This document shows positions 1-8,212 of a stretch of DNA of 64,000 nt, piece after piece. Origin of the DNA: Geothrix sp. (GTDB lineage Bacteria; Acidobacteriota; Holophagae; Holophagales; Holophagaceae); assembly GCA_030681515.1 (NCBI GenBank), contig JAUXSE010000022.1:22408-86407 (forward strand). The letters run 5' to 3'. Positions within the stretch are counted from its first letter, which is position 1, and every line of letters starts with the position of its first letter. The notes beneath the pieces are model-generated. The model ran no database searches, was not told the DNA's origin, and saw only the letters and a list, made by a program, of their open reading frames with translations. The position numbers and the translations under genes are program-made.

Positions 1-252
1 CGAGCCATGGACGGCCTTCCCGTAGCGGGCCGCGTCCACAAAGAGAGAAATGGCCGTGCCGCTGGGACCTTCCTTGGTGGCGTCCTTGTCGCCATGGCAG
101 TCCAGGCAGGTCTCCTTCACCTCCTTCTTGGGGGGCGCCGCGTCCAGCGGCGCCGTCCATACGAGGAGACATGCGGACAGGGCGAGCAGGAGGCGTCTGC
201 CGTGGCGGATCGCGCCGGTACGGCCCAGGAGGACGGAATAGGTTCGAGTCAT
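1..252 (-). CDS. Multihaem c-type cytochrome, N-terminal part (runs off the left edge)
   Basis: The frame opens with ATG at 252 and is still open at base 1, giving 84 residues of a longer protein. After an arginine-rich n-region there is a hydrophobic stretch (LLLALSACLLVW, about residues 21-32), a secretion signal, then one CxxCH haem site (CLDCHG, about residues 51-56) and a KAVHGS motif of the kind seen beside haem ligands in the neighbouring 11-haem protein. It lies 54 bp downstream of that gene on the same strand, so co-transcription is likely. It should be a periplasmic electron carrier that partners the membrane cytochrome upstream. The total haem number is unknown because the gene is cut. 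Confidence 0.75.
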   Translation of the reverse strand, partial: MTRTYSVLLGRTGAIRHGRRLLLALSACLLVWTAPLDAAPPKKEVKETCLDCHGDKDATKEGPSGTAISLFVDAARYGKAVHGS

Positions 253-306
253 GGGGCGTTTCCGGGGATGAGGATGAATCAAGAAGGCGGTGGACCGCAT
301 GGAAGA

Positions 307-2166
307 TCAGTGGATGTCAGGATCATTCTCCTTGTTTTCGTAGGTCTTCCGGTAGTGATCTGGCCGGGTCTCGCGCATATGGTCGGCGGAGGCCTTGCCG
401 GTCAGCCAGGCCAGGTCCATGGGGTAGACATCGGGGTCGAAGATCACCAGATACCAGTGCCAGACGAGGATCGAGAGCGTGGCGAGGATGGCCTCGTACC
501 AGTGGGCCGCCGTGGCCGCATCGAGCACCCAGGTGGGGAAGTGGCGCAGGCTCCAGTTCTGGGCCCAGAGCAGAAGGCCGGTCAAGGCCATCACCACCGT
601 GCCCCACATGAAGGCCCAGTACTCCATCTTTTCCGCATAGCTGAACATCCCGAAGGTGGGGCGAATGGTGGTCAAGCCCAGGTTGTAGCGGAGGGTGTTG
701 ACGATGTCCCTGGCGTCCTGCCAGCCCGGCAGCAGCCCCTTCAGGACCACACGATCCCGCTTGACCAGGACCAGGTGGATCAGGTGGAACAGGGTGGCGG
801 CCATCATCACCAGGGCCGCGATCCGGTGGACCCACCCGCGGACCAGTCCCTCTCCGCTCATCCCCATGGCCTTCACCCATCCCGCTTCGGGGAATTTCAA
901 GGCGAAGCCGGTGATGACGAGGGCAACGAAGCTGATCAACACCATGGCGTGGGTGATGCGGAACAGCTTGTTCATTCGCGGAACCTGCTCGCCCGTGCCA
1001 TGGTGGGGCTTGTGGCGGCGGAGCTTCGCCAGGTAGTCCAGACCGTTGTGGAAGAGCATGAAGCCGATGGTCATCGGGATGAGGGCGTAGTAGGTCCAGC
1101 GGATCCACTTCACGGAGATGTGCTCGGCGCCTCCGGCGGTGCGCACGTGCACCTTGCCGCGGGTGATCATCGCGCCCAGTCCGGGGTGGCACTGCCCACA
1201 GGTCTTCTGGAGGTTGGCTGGATTGACCGTGGAGCGGATGTCCTCCGAACGCAGGATGTTGTGCACGCCGTGGCAGGAGGCGCAATTGGCGGCGGTCTGC
1301 TGGCCACCCCGAATGGCAAGGCCGTGGAAACTGTCCTGGAAGGCCGGCACCTTGTCGCCGAAGCTGTAGCGCGAATTGAGCCGCTCATCGCCGTGGCATC
1401 GTCCGCAGGTGACCGTGGACACCCGAGCTGAGTTCACCAGGGAGCCGGATTCTTTGGGTGCCAGGATGTCGTGCTCGCCATGGCAATCCGTGCAGGTGGG
1501 TGAGTCTTTGGACCCACGCTTGACCGCCAATCCGTGGACGCTGTCGGCGTAGATCGTCTGGACCTCGTGGTGGCAGACGCCGCAGGTCTCGGCCACGTTC
1601 GCGCGATTCACCTTGGCCATGGGATCCGAGGAGGGCAGGATGTCATGGCTTCCGTGGCACTGGGAGCAGGAGGGCGCGGCGGGGTTATCCTTGGCCACCT
1701 CGCGGCCATGCACACTCAGGCGGTAGGCCTCCACGGGTTTCGCGAAGGGGATCTTGTGCTTGGCGAGGAAGTCGGGATTGGAGTGACAGGCCCCGCAGGT
1801 GTCCGCCAGGTTCTTCTTGGCCACCTTGGAGGCCGGGTCGCTGCCCCCCAGGATCGCGTGGGGCGATCCGTGGCAGGAGTCGCAGGTGGCGGCGTCGGCC
1901 ATGCCGTGCTGCTTGGCCGTGCCGTGGACGCTCTTCTTGTAGGCCTTGACCTGATCCTCGTGGCAGGCCGCGCACTTGACGGGCGCGGGCTTCTCCGCGT
2001 GAGGCAGCTTCGTGATGCTGCTGTGGCACCCCACGCAGCCCATGCTTCCATGCTTGGAAGCCTCGAACTTCACAAGGTCCACTTCATGGCAAGAGGTGCA
2101 ATCCTTCGCGGCCGGCGGTGCCGCGGCGAGTACGAAGGAAAGCAATCCAGCCAAGAGAAGACGCAT
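307..2166 (-). CDS. CbcL-like inner-membrane cytochrome: 11-haem cytochrome c fused to diheme-type cytochrome b
   Basis: A 619-residue protein. A signal peptide (MRLLLAGLLSFVLAAAP) is followed by eleven CxxCH sites (CTSCH, CVGCH, CAACH, CDSCH, CGACH, CSQCH, CGVCH, CTDCH, CGRCH, CASCH, CGQCH) in about the first 340 residues. The last 280 residues form a multi-helix membrane domain with histidine-bearing helices (FRITHAMVLISF, FHLIHLVL, WHWYLVIFDP), typical of HydC/FdnI-type cytochrome b. This layout matches Geobacter CbcL, a quinol:cytochrome oxidoreductase feeding periplasmic carriers, though CbcL has fewer c-haems. The ATG at 2166 is chosen over the in-frame ATG at 2187 because GGTGAGG stands just before it and the signal peptide begins there. 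It may oxidise menaquinol for extracellular or metal respiration; the electron acceptor is inference. Confidence 0.8.
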   Translation of the reverse strand: MRLLLAGLLSFVLAAAPPAAKDCTSCHEVDLVKFEASKHGSMGCVGCHSSITKLPHAEKPAPVKCAACHEDQVKAYKKSVHGTAKQHGMADAATCDSCHGSPHAILGGSDPASKVAKKNLADTCGACHSNPDFLAKHKIPFAKPVEAYRLSVHGREVAKDNPAAPSCSQCHGSHDILPSSDPMAKVNRANVAETCGVCHHEVQTIYADSVHGLAVKRGSKDSPTCTDCHGEHDILAPKESGSLVNSARVSTVTCGRCHGDERLNSRYSFGDKVPAFQDSFHGLAIRGGQQTAANCASCHGVHNILRSEDIRSTVNPANLQKTCGQCHPGLGAMITRGKVHVRTAGGAEHISVKWIRWTYYALIPMTIGFMLFHNGLDYLAKLRRHKPHHGTGEQVPRMNKLFRITHAMVLISFVALVITGFALKFPEAGWVKAMGMSGEGLVRGWVHRIAALVMMAATLFHLIHLVLVKRDRVVLKGLLPGWQDARDIVNTLRYNLGLTTIRPTFGMFSYAEKMEYWAFMWGTVVMALTGLLLWAQNWSLRHFPTWVLDAATAAHWYEAILATLSILVWHWYLVIFDPDVYPMDLAWLTGKASADHMRETRPDHYRKTYENKENDPDIH

Positions 2167-2225
2167 AGCTACCTCACCAGTCCTCAATACCCTAGCCTGA
2201 GACTCCAGGAAGGTGTGAGGTGCTG

Positions 2226-2239
2226 GTGATCTAGATCAC
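2226..2239. promoter_or_regulatory. Perfect 14-bp palindrome resembling a Crp/Fnr-family operator
   Basis: GTGATCTAGATCAC reads the same on both strands. It carries TGAT/ATCA half sites as in Fnr sites and GTGA-N6-TCAC as in Crp sites. It lies about 60 bp upstream of the 11-haem cytochrome start, in the gap after the small cytochrome gene, where a promoter for the cytochrome operon would be expected. A redox- or anaerobiosis-responsive regulator is a reasonable guess; the binding protein is not in this window. Confidence 0.5.
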
Positions 2240-2260
2240 TCGGAAGGAAGGATAGGGCGG

Positions 2261-2515
2261 TTACTTCCCCTTGTAGTCCTTCAGCCAGGCCAGATCCACC
2301 TGGTCCGCCTTCCGGGCCGCCTTCTGCGCCTTCAGGTACTGTCCGCGCTCGGTCATGGGCCCATCCTTGGCGGGTTTTTCCCCGGCATGGCAGGACTGGC
2401 AGGTCTTGATTTCGGAGAAGCCCATGCCCTGGGCCTTCTTGAGGAAGGGGAGCTTGGCCTGGGCCGGAAGGCCTGCCAGGGCCAGGATCAGAAGGGCGGA
2501 CAGCATGCGGATCAC
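2261..2515 (-). CDS. Small secreted monohaem c-type cytochrome
   Basis: About 84 residues: a signal peptide (MLSALLILALAGLPAQA), a basic mature start (KLPFLKK), one CxxCH site (CQSCH) and a lysine-rich tail ending in WLKDYKGK. A GTG at 2515 has GGAGG four bases upstream; an ATG nine bases further in (2506) would give the same mature protein with looser ribosome-site spacing. It is clearly paralogous to the next gene upstream (2658-2909), sharing the KK..(M/L)GF.E(I/V)K..C..CH pattern and the DYKGK end. No distal methionine ligand is obvious. It is probably a periplasmic electron shuttle for the membrane cytochrome just downstream; its exact role is unknown. Confidence 0.75.
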   Translation of the reverse strand: MIRMLSALLILALAGLPAQAKLPFLKKAQGMGFSEIKTCQSCHAGEKPAKDGPMTERGQYLKAQKAARKADQVDLAWLKDYKGK

Positions 2516-2605
2516 GGAACCTCCGGAGCGGGACGAGGACGGGAAGGGGCGCCCAGCATGGCACGGCCACGGCGGGATCACCATCCCTGCCGGAGCGTAC
2601 AGAAA

Positions 2606-2634
2606 GGCGCCGGGGGGTGGACCCGCCCGGCGCC
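2606..2634 (-). terminator. Rho-independent terminator after the 2658-2909 cytochrome gene
   Basis: A GC-rich stem (GGCGCCGGG pairing with CCCGGCGCC, with further internal pairing) lies 24 bp past the stop of the upstream small cytochrome. Read on the minus strand it is followed by TTTCTGT. It separates the two small cytochrome genes into different transcripts or attenuates read-through. Confidence 0.55.
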
Positions 2635-2657
2635 CGATCTCAAGCCGGATCAGCGGC

Positions 2658-2909
2658 TCACTTGCCCTTGTAGTCCTTCTGCCAGTTGAGGTCCACTTCC
2701 GCGGCCTTCTTCTTGGTCTTCATGTCCTCAAGGAACTTGCCGCGCTCGGACAGCTCTCCGCCCTTCTTGGCCGCGCCCACGTGGCAGGCCTTGCAATCCT
2801 TCACTTCGGCGAAGCCGAGCTCCTGGGACTTCTTGACCCAGGGCATCTTGGCCTGGGCGGGAACGGCGATGATCAGCGCCGCGGCGGCGATGAGGGTGGT
2901 GATGCGCAT
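2658..2909 (-). CDS. Small secreted monohaem c-type cytochrome (paralogue)
   Basis: 83 residues starting at ATG 2909 behind AGGAGG (spacing CACC). The signal peptide MRITTLIAAAALIIAVPAQA is followed by KMPWVKKSQELGF, a single haem site CKACH and a charged C-terminus ending DYKGK. It is a paralogue of 2261-2515, probably a duplication. An in-frame ATG at 2957 exists but would put 16 non-signal residues ahead of the signal peptide. The terminator at 2606-2634 follows. No family name is recognised beyond small class-I-like cytochrome c. Confidence 0.75.
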   Translation of the reverse strand: MRITTLIAAAALIIAVPAQAKMPWVKKSQELGFAEVKDCKACHVGAAKKGGELSERGKFLEDMKTKKKAAEVDLNWQKDYKGK

Positions 2910-3019
2910 GGTGCCTCCTGGTGTGGGGTCCCGCGGAACGGGACGGGGGTGAGTCACTGCATTGCAACAAGAGTACCCGGGATCAGATCTCTTACAAGAC
3001 GCTCAAGGCATTTAAGTGA

Positions 3020-4675
3020 TTAAAACACCAAATGCTCCTGGTACTCCCCGAAAACGGTGCGCAGGGCGTCGCAGATTTCTCCCACCGTGGCCTCGGCCTT
3101 GACGGCCTCGAGGATGCGCGGCATCAGGTTTTCCGTGCCGGCCGCCGCGGCGCGGAGCGAGGCCAGACGGCCCTCCACGGCGGACTGGTCCCGGCCAGCC
3201 CTCACGGCGGCGATCTGTCTCCGGCGCGCCACGCCCAGGGCCTCGTCCACCCGCAGCAGGTCCGGCTTAGGCTCGCCGGTGACGGTGAAGCGGTTCACGC
3301 CGACGACGACCTGCCCGCCCTTCTCCACCGCTTTCTGATGCCCGTAGGCCGCGTTCTGGATCTCCCGCTGGGGGAAGCCCTTCTCGATGGCGCTGACCAT
3401 GCCGCCCAGGTCATCCACCCTGGCCAGCAGCGCGGCGGCGCGGGCCTCCAATTCGTCGGTGAGGGATTCCACGAAATAGCTTCCCGCGAAGGGATCCACC
3501 ACGTCCGCCACGCGGGATTCGTAGGCGAGTATCTGCTGGGTCCGCAGGGCGATGCGGGCGCTCTGCTCCGTGGGCAGGGCCAGGGCCTCGTCCCGGCTGT
3601 TGGTGTGCAGGCTCTGGGTGCCGCCGCAGACGGCGGCCATGGCCTGCACCGTGGTGCGCACGATGTTGTTGTCCGGCTGCTGGGCGGTGAGGGTGCTACC
3701 CGCGGTCTGCGTGTGGAAACGCAACATCTGGCTTTTTGCATCGGTCGTCTTGAAACGTTCCTTCATGATCCGGGCCCAGAGACGCCGGGCGGCGCGGAAC
3801 TTGGCCACCTCCTCGAAGAACTGGTTGTGGGCATTGAAAAAGAAACTCAGCCGGGGCGCGAAGGATTCGAGATTCAGGCCGGCGCCCAGGGCCGCTTCCA
3901 CGTAGGCGATGCCATCGCCCAGGGTGAAGGCGATCTCCTGGGCCGCGGTGCAGCCCGCCTCCCGGATGTGATATCCCGAGATGGAGATGGTGTTCCAGTT
4001 CGGCACCTGGTCCGCGCAGAAGGCGAAGATGTCCGTGATGAGGCGCAGGCTCTGGCGCGGCGGGAAGATGTAGGTGCCGCGGGCCATGTATTCCTTGAGG
4101 ATATCGTTCTGGATGGTGCCGCTCACCTGATCCCAGCGGACGCCCTGCTCTTCGGCCACGGCGAGGTACATCGCCAGCAGCACCGCGGCGGGCGCATTGA
4201 TCGTCATGCTGGTGCTGACCTTGTCCAGGGGGATGCCCCGGAACAGGGTGCGCACGTCGTGGATGGAGCTGATGCTCACGCCCACCTTGCCCACTTCGCC
4301 CAGGGCCATGGAATGGTCCGGATCCATGCCGATCTGCGTGGGCAGGTCGAAGGCCACGGAAAGCCCCGTGGTGCCCTGCTCCAGCAGGAAGCGGTACCGC
4401 GCGTTGCTCTCTTCGGCCGTGCCAAAGCCCGCGTACTGGCGCATGGTCCACAGCCGTCCCCGGTAACCCGTGGGCTGCACGTGGCGCGTGAAGGGGAACT
4501 TCCCGGGCGCGCCGAGATCCCGCAGGGGATCGTGGTCCGCCAGGTCCGCCGGCGTGTAGCTGTTCTTCAGCGGAATCCCCGAACTGGTCTCGAAGGTCCG
4601 CTCGCGCAGCCTGGCGGGATCTTCCGCCACCGTGAGCTGCGAGCGCACCTGGTCGAGGAAATCCTTCTGGTACAT
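3020..4675 (-). CDS. Methylmalonyl-CoA mutase family protein, large (catalytic TIM-barrel) subunit
   Basis: 551 residues aligning with the substrate-binding half of methylmalonyl-CoA mutase: [64 protein letters not shown] and the [16 protein letters not shown] block. The C-terminal cobalamin-binding domain (DxHxxG) of one-chain enzymes is absent, as in two-subunit types where a separate small protein carries B12. No such small subunit lies in the window. The enzyme interconverts methylmalonyl-CoA and succinyl-CoA or rearranges a related acyl-CoA, in the cytoplasm. Start ATG 4675 has GGAGG four bases ahead. The gene is divergent from the amidohydrolase across 71 bp. Confidence 0.88.
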   Translation of the reverse strand: MYQKDFLDQVRSQLTVAEDPARLRERTFETSSGIPLKNSYTPADLADHDPLRDLGAPGKFPFTRHVQPTGYRGRLWTMRQYAGFGTAEESNARYRFLLEQGTTGLSVAFDLPTQIGMDPDHSMALGEVGKVGVSISSIHDVRTLFRGIPLDKVSTSMTINAPAAVLLAMYLAVAEEQGVRWDQVSGTIQNDILKEYMARGTYIFPPRQSLRLITDIFAFCADQVPNWNTISISGYHIREAGCTAAQEIAFTLGDGIAYVEAALGAGLNLESFAPRLSFFFNAHNQFFEEVAKFRAARRLWARIMKERFKTTDAKSQMLRFHTQTAGSTLTAQQPDNNIVRTTVQAMAAVCGGTQSLHTNSRDEALALPTEQSARIALRTQQILAYESRVADVVDPFAGSYFVESLTDELEARAAALLARVDDLGGMVSAIEKGFPQREIQNAAYGHQKAVEKGGQVVVGVNRFTVTGEPKPDLLRVDEALGVARRRQIAAVRAGRDQSAVEGRLASLRAAAAGTENLMPRILEAVKAEATVGEICDALRTVFGEYQEHLVF

Positions 4676-4746
4676 GGGGCCTCCGATTTATCCACCTTAT
4701 CGCCCACCCAAGGGGGGACGCTACACTGGCCCTCTGCTTCCGTGAG

Positions 4747-6360
4747 ATGCCCATGCCCCTTCCCGCGCCCCCGCCCCCCGCCGAGTACCAGATCCTCCAG
4801 GGAGCCACCCTGTGGACGGACCATGGCCCTCGACAGGGCGAAGGCATCGCGCTCCACCGGGGGAGAATCCTGGCCGTGGGTCCGATCGAATCCCTGGCCA
4901 AGGCCCATCCCAAGGCCCAGCGCGTGGATCTGCCGGGGGGCACCCTGCTGCCGGGCCTGATCGAAGGCCACGCCCATGTGGGCGGCCTCGGGGCACTCAG
5001 ACGCAAGGTGGATTTGACGGGCCTGGAAAGCCTGCCGGTGACCCTGGGACGCATCCGCGAATGGTCCGCGGCCCATCCCCGGGGCTGGCTGCTGGGCCGA
5101 GGCTGGGATCAGAACCGCTGGCCCGCCCAAGCCTTCCCCCGCGCCCTGGATCTGGATGCCCTCACCGGATCACGCCCAGTCTTCCTCCAGCGGGTGGATG
5201 GCCACGCCGCCTGGGTGAATACCGCCGCCCTGGCCGTGGCCGGCATCGGCCCCGGAACGCCGGATCCCGAGGGTGGACGCATCCTCAAGGACGCCTACGG
5301 CAGGCCCAACGGCATCCTCCTCGACGCCGCCATGGACCTGGTGCAGAAACACATCCCGCGACTCACCGACCGGGAGCTGGAATCCCAGATCAAGGCCGGT
5401 CTGGCCTCGCTGCGGGCCGAGGGGTTCACCGCCGTCGCGGACATGGGTGTGGACGGCCGGGAACTCGCCGCCTACCGCCGTCTGGCCGCCGCCAACGCCC
5501 TGCCCATCCGCGTCTTCGCCTACATGAACCACGACCATCAGCTCATGCTCCGGGAATTGAAGCAAAGCCGTCCGAAGCAGCTGTCCTTCTTCCAGGTGCA
5601 GGGCGTGAAGTTCTACCTGGACGGCGCCCTCGGAAGCCGTGGCGCCCGCCTGCTGGCCCCCTACTCGGATGAGCCCGGCACGAAGGGCCTGTGGGTCACG
5701 GACCCCGCCAAAGTCGCCCTCGACGCTGCCATCACCCTGCGGGCCGGCTACCAGCCCGCCATCCACGCCATCGGGGACGCCGCCAACCGCACCGCCCTCG
5801 ACCTGCTGGCCGCGGCCCTGAAGAAGGGCAAGGGCGCCCTGCCCCCGCGCATCGAGCATGCCCAGATCGTCACCGCCGAGGACGCCGCCCGCTTCGGCCA
5901 GCTGGGCGTGGTGGCCAGCATCCAGCCCGTGCATTGCACCTCCGATCACAGATGGACCCCCGCGCGGCTGGGCCCCGCGCGCCTGAACGAAGCCTTCCCC
6001 TGGCGCAGCTTCGCGAACGGCGGCGCCCTCCTGGCCTTCGGCAGCGACGCGCCCGTGGAGGACGCCAATCCCTTCGTCGCCCTCGCCGCCGCTGAAACAC
6101 GGCAGGATCCCGAAGGAAACCCGCCCGGCGGCTTCCTGCCCGCCCAGCGTCTCACCCGCGTCGAGGCGATCCGCGCCTATACCGCCGGCAACGCCGCCGC
6201 CCTGGGCCGCGCCAAGGATATGGGCACCCTGCAGAAGGGCGCCGTGGCCGATCTGCTGTGGGTGCAGGCGCCCCTCGGCGAGATCACGCCCGAGGCCCTG
6301 AGGAACGTGAAGCCGGGGCGGCTGTGGGTGAACGGGGTGGAAGTTCCGCTCCCTCACTGA
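4747..6360 (+). CDS. Amidohydrolase, YtcJ-like (amidohydrolase_3 family)
   Basis: 537 residues of the metal-dependent amidohydrolase superfamily. An N-terminal beta-sandwich piece (YQILQGATLWTDHG...ILAVGP) precedes the first metal motif GLIEGHAHVGG; later come GVKFYLDGALGSRGARLLAPY, the IHAIGDAANRTALD metal-ligand region, RIEHAQIV, the aspartate in FGSDAPVED and the C-terminal ADLLWVQAP strand. Family members hydrolyse amides or formamides, but the substrate cannot be told. No signal peptide is seen. A second in-frame ATG two codons in is possible; there is no good ribosome site. A TACACT box about 25 bp upstream could be the -10. It is followed directly by a dispersed repeat. Confidence 0.85.
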   Translation: MPMPLPAPPPPAEYQILQGATLWTDHGPRQGEGIALHRGRILAVGPIESLAKAHPKAQRVDLPGGTLLPGLIEGHAHVGGLGALRRKVDLTGLESLPVTLGRIREWSAAHPRGWLLGRGWDQNRWPAQAFPRALDLDALTGSRPVFLQRVDGHAAWVNTAALAVAGIGPGTPDPEGGRILKDAYGRPNGILLDAAMDLVQKHIPRLTDRELESQIKAGLASLRAEGFTAVADMGVDGRELAAYRRLAAANALPIRVFAYMNHDHQLMLRELKQSRPKQLSFFQVQGVKFYLDGALGSRGARLLAPYSDEPGTKGLWVTDPAKVALDAAITLRAGYQPAIHAIGDAANRTALDLLAAALKKGKGALPPRIEHAQIVTAEDAARFGQLGVVASIQPVHCTSDHRWTPARLGPARLNEAFPWRSFANGGALLAFGSDAPVEDANPFVALAAAETRQDPEGNPPGGFLPAQRLTRVEAIRAYTAGNAAALGRAKDMGTLQKGAVADLLWVQAPLGEITPEALRNVKPGRLWVNGVEVPLPH

Positions 6361-6490
6361 AAAAGGCACACCACGAAGGACACGAAGTCGCCCTTCCGGC
6401 GCACGAAGACACACCAAGGAACGATCTTCCGCTGGGCTGGTTTCCCTTCGTGCCCTTGCCTTCCCTTCGTGTCCTTCGTGGAGGTCTTTA
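6361..6490 (+). repeat. Dispersed hairpin repeat, copy 1 (CACGAAGG family)
   Basis: It begins right after the amidohydrolase stop. A perfect 17-bp inverted repeat, CCACGAAGGACACGAAG at 6371-6387 and its complement at 6465-6481, encloses about 77 bases that themselves carry more CACGAAG/CTTCGTG pieces. The ends read AAAAGG and GGTCTTT. A second copy, inverted, follows hutI at 20530-20667 and matches from end to end. No coding potential is seen. Similar CACGAAGGACACGAAG repeats are common in many environmental bacterial genomes; how they spread is not known to me. Confidence 0.8.
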
Positions 6491-6526
6491 CCGTCCAGGA
6501 TCACCCGCCTCTGGGATACTGATCCC

Positions 6527-7210
6527 ATGACCCTCCGTCCCCCCTCTCCCCTCCTGGCCCCGTCGCTGCTCTCCGCGGACTTCACGCGGCTGGGGGAGGA
6601 GCTGTGGATGATCGAAGCCTCCGGTGCCCAGGTGGTGCACGTGGACGTCATGGATGGCCGCTTCGTGCCCAACATCACCATCGGCCTGCCGGTGGTGGAG
6701 AGTCTGCGCAAGGCCACCATGCTGCCCTTGGATTGCCACCTGATGATCGTGGAACCCCTGCGCTACGCCGCCGACTTCGTGAAGGCGGGTGCCGACTGGG
6801 TGAGCATCCACCAGGAGGCCGATCCCCATCTGCACCGCACCCTGGCCGCCATCCGGCAGGCGGGCGGCAAGGCCGGCGTGGTGCTGAACCCGGGTACACC
6901 TATCGAGACTCTGGTGGACCTGGTGGGCGATTTCGACTTCGTGCTGCTCATGAGCGTGAACCCCGGCTTCGGCGGGCAGAGTTTCATTCCCCGGGTCCTC
7001 GACAAGATCAAGCGCCTGGACGCCCTCCGCACCGAGCGGGGCGTGCCCTTCTTCATCCAGGTGGATGGTGGCGTGAGCCTGAAGAACGCCGCCGGCCTCA
7101 TCCGCGCCGGTGCCGACTGCCTGGTGGCCGGCAACGCCGTGTTCAAGGCCGAGGATCCGAAGGCCGCGGTGGCCGGATTACTCGGCGAGATGCAGAAGGG
7201 ACGCGCATGA
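6527..7210 (+). CDS. rpe: Ribulose-phosphate 3-epimerase
   Basis: 227 residues, normal length for the family. It carries the diagnostic blocks: APSLLSADF at the N-terminus, HVDVMDGRFVPNITIG (first metal/catalytic aspartate and histidine), DCHLMI, SVNPGFGGQSFIP (catalytic loop) and FIQVDGGVSLKNA (second catalytic aspartate, phosphate binding). It interconverts D-ribulose 5-phosphate and D-xylulose 5-phosphate in the pentose phosphate pathway. No Shine-Dalgarno sequence precedes the ATG; a GATACT box ends six bases before it, which could mean a leaderless transcript. The next gene overlaps its stop by ATGA. Confidence 0.96.
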   Translation: MTLRPPSPLLAPSLLSADFTRLGEELWMIEASGAQVVHVDVMDGRFVPNITIGLPVVESLRKATMLPLDCHLMIVEPLRYAADFVKAGADWVSIHQEADPHLHRTLAAIRQAGGKAGVVLNPGTPIETLVDLVGDFDFVLLMSVNPGFGGQSFIPRVLDKIKRLDALRTERGVPFFIQVDGGVSLKNAAGLIRAGADCLVAGNAVFKAEDPKAAVAGLLGEMQKGRA

Positions 7211-7965
7211 AACTCGATCTGGACCGGTACAACCGCGTGGTCTGGGCCCTCCTCGGCACCCTGGCCCTGCTGGGGCTCGGGGCCTCCCTCGTCGCGGGAC
7301 TGGCCGCGCTCTGGCCCTCCTCCCGCCATGCCGGGACGATCCCGACGCCGGGCACTCCCCACACCCAGGACACCACCGCGGCCCCACCCTCCCTCCGGCT
7401 TGGCATCCCGGAAAAGATCCAGGGCACCGAGTTCGTCCTGATCCCCGTGGAAGCCATGGTGGAGGGCAGGAACGGAGCAGGAGGTGGTGGTTTCGGTAGC
7501 TACTCGAAGGGCGATGCGGGGGGCCCTCTCTTCAACATGGTCTTTCTGAATTCCACGACTGGCGCCTCCCACGCCCTGCTGGCGAAAAAGGCCCTCATCA
7601 CCAGGTACGAGATGCTTGAAGATCGGCGTGGGGAGGCGGTGAAGGCCGCCGGACTGGTGTTCCGCATGGTCGAAGCCGACACGAACGGGAACGGGCGCCT
7701 GGACCAGGAGGATGAAGACAAGGTCTACCTGTGCGACCCGGCCGGAAAAGGGCTGCGGGAGATCGGGCCCCCGGACTCGCTTTGCGAGCGGTGGGAGTTC
7801 GACGCGGGCCGGAGGATCCTGTATGTCCTCACCCGCCCCAAGGGTCCATCCGATGGCAGCGGGCCGCGGGATCTCCTCTTCACCTCCCTGGACGGCAACC
7901 AGCCCCTGCAGCCTCTGCTTTCAAAGGCCCGCATGGATGAGCTCCGCTCCGTCCTTCAGCAATGA
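7207..7965 (+). CDS. Membrane-anchored hypothetical protein with an EF-hand-like loop
   Basis: 252 residues. The start is the ATG overlapping the rpe stop (ATGA), so it is translationally coupled. One transmembrane segment (about residues 10-33, WALLGTLALLGLGASLVAGLA) is followed by a Pro/Thr-rich linker and an extracytoplasmic domain. Near residue 160 DTNGNGRLDQEDED has the spacing of a calcium-binding EF-hand or dockerin loop, and the surrounding text (VEADTNGNGRL.. VYLCDP.. FTSLDGNQ) recalls repeats that report numeric values. A glycine-rich segment lies near residues 90-100. No family is recognised and no role is proposed. It converges with the GIY-YIG gene, one base apart. Confidence 0.8.
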   Translation: MKLDLDRYNRVVWALLGTLALLGLGASLVAGLAALWPSSRHAGTIPTPGTPHTQDTTAAPPSLRLGIPEKIQGTEFVLIPVEAMVEGRNGAGGGGFGSYSKGDAGGPLFNMVFLNSTTGASHALLAKKALITRYEMLEDRRGEAVKAAGLVFRMVEADTNGNGRLDQEDEDKVYLCDPAGKGLREIGPPDSLCERWEFDAGRRILYVLTRPKGPSDGSGPRDLLFTSLDGNQPLQPLLSKARMDELRSVLQQ

Positions 7966-7966
7966 G

Positions 7967-8212
7967 TCAGGCCCGGCCCAATAGACGGGCCTTCGCCGCC
8001 CGCCGCATCCGCTTGATCTCCCGCTCCCGCCGCAGCGCCTCGGCCCTGGTGCCGCAGGCCTCTCGGTAGACCAGCCTCAGCGGCCCCCGCCCCCGGGTGT
8101 ACTTGGCGCCCTTCCCCTCCTGGTGCTGCTCCAGGCGGGCCTCCACATCGAGGGCGATGCCGCAGTACAGGGTTCCGTCACCGCAGTGCAGGAGGTAGAC
8201 CCACCAGGTCAT
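7967..8212 (-). CDS. GIY-YIG nuclease superfamily protein (UPF0213/YhbQ-like)
   Basis: 81 residues, the usual size of stand-alone YhbQ-type proteins. The first motif is a variant, WVYLLHCGDGTLYCGIALDVEARLEQHQEGKGAKYTRGRGP, where the family has (G)-Y-L...-L-Y-x-G; KYTRGRGPLRLVY and the trailing basic helix LRREREIKRMRRAAK are typical. It should be a cytoplasmic DNA-binding or nicking protein of poorly known role. ATG 8212 overlaps the stop of the upstream gene as ATGA, which makes it the last cistron of the alpha-2-macroglobulin operon. That position may be incidental read-through; no functional link is evident. Confidence 0.85.
   Translation of the reverse strand: MTWWVYLLHCGDGTLYCGIALDVEARLEQHQEGKGAKYTRGRGPLRLVYREACGTRAEALRREREIKRMRRAAKARLLGRA

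Noticed and set aside
7..1431. 474-codon rightward open frame
   Set aside because: It is antisense to the 11-haem cytochrome; its translation is the low-complexity Gly/His/Val pattern of a high-GC shadow frame, while the leftward frame has eleven haem sites.
3032..4960. 642-codon rightward open frame
   Set aside because: Antisense to the methylmalonyl-CoA mutase gene.
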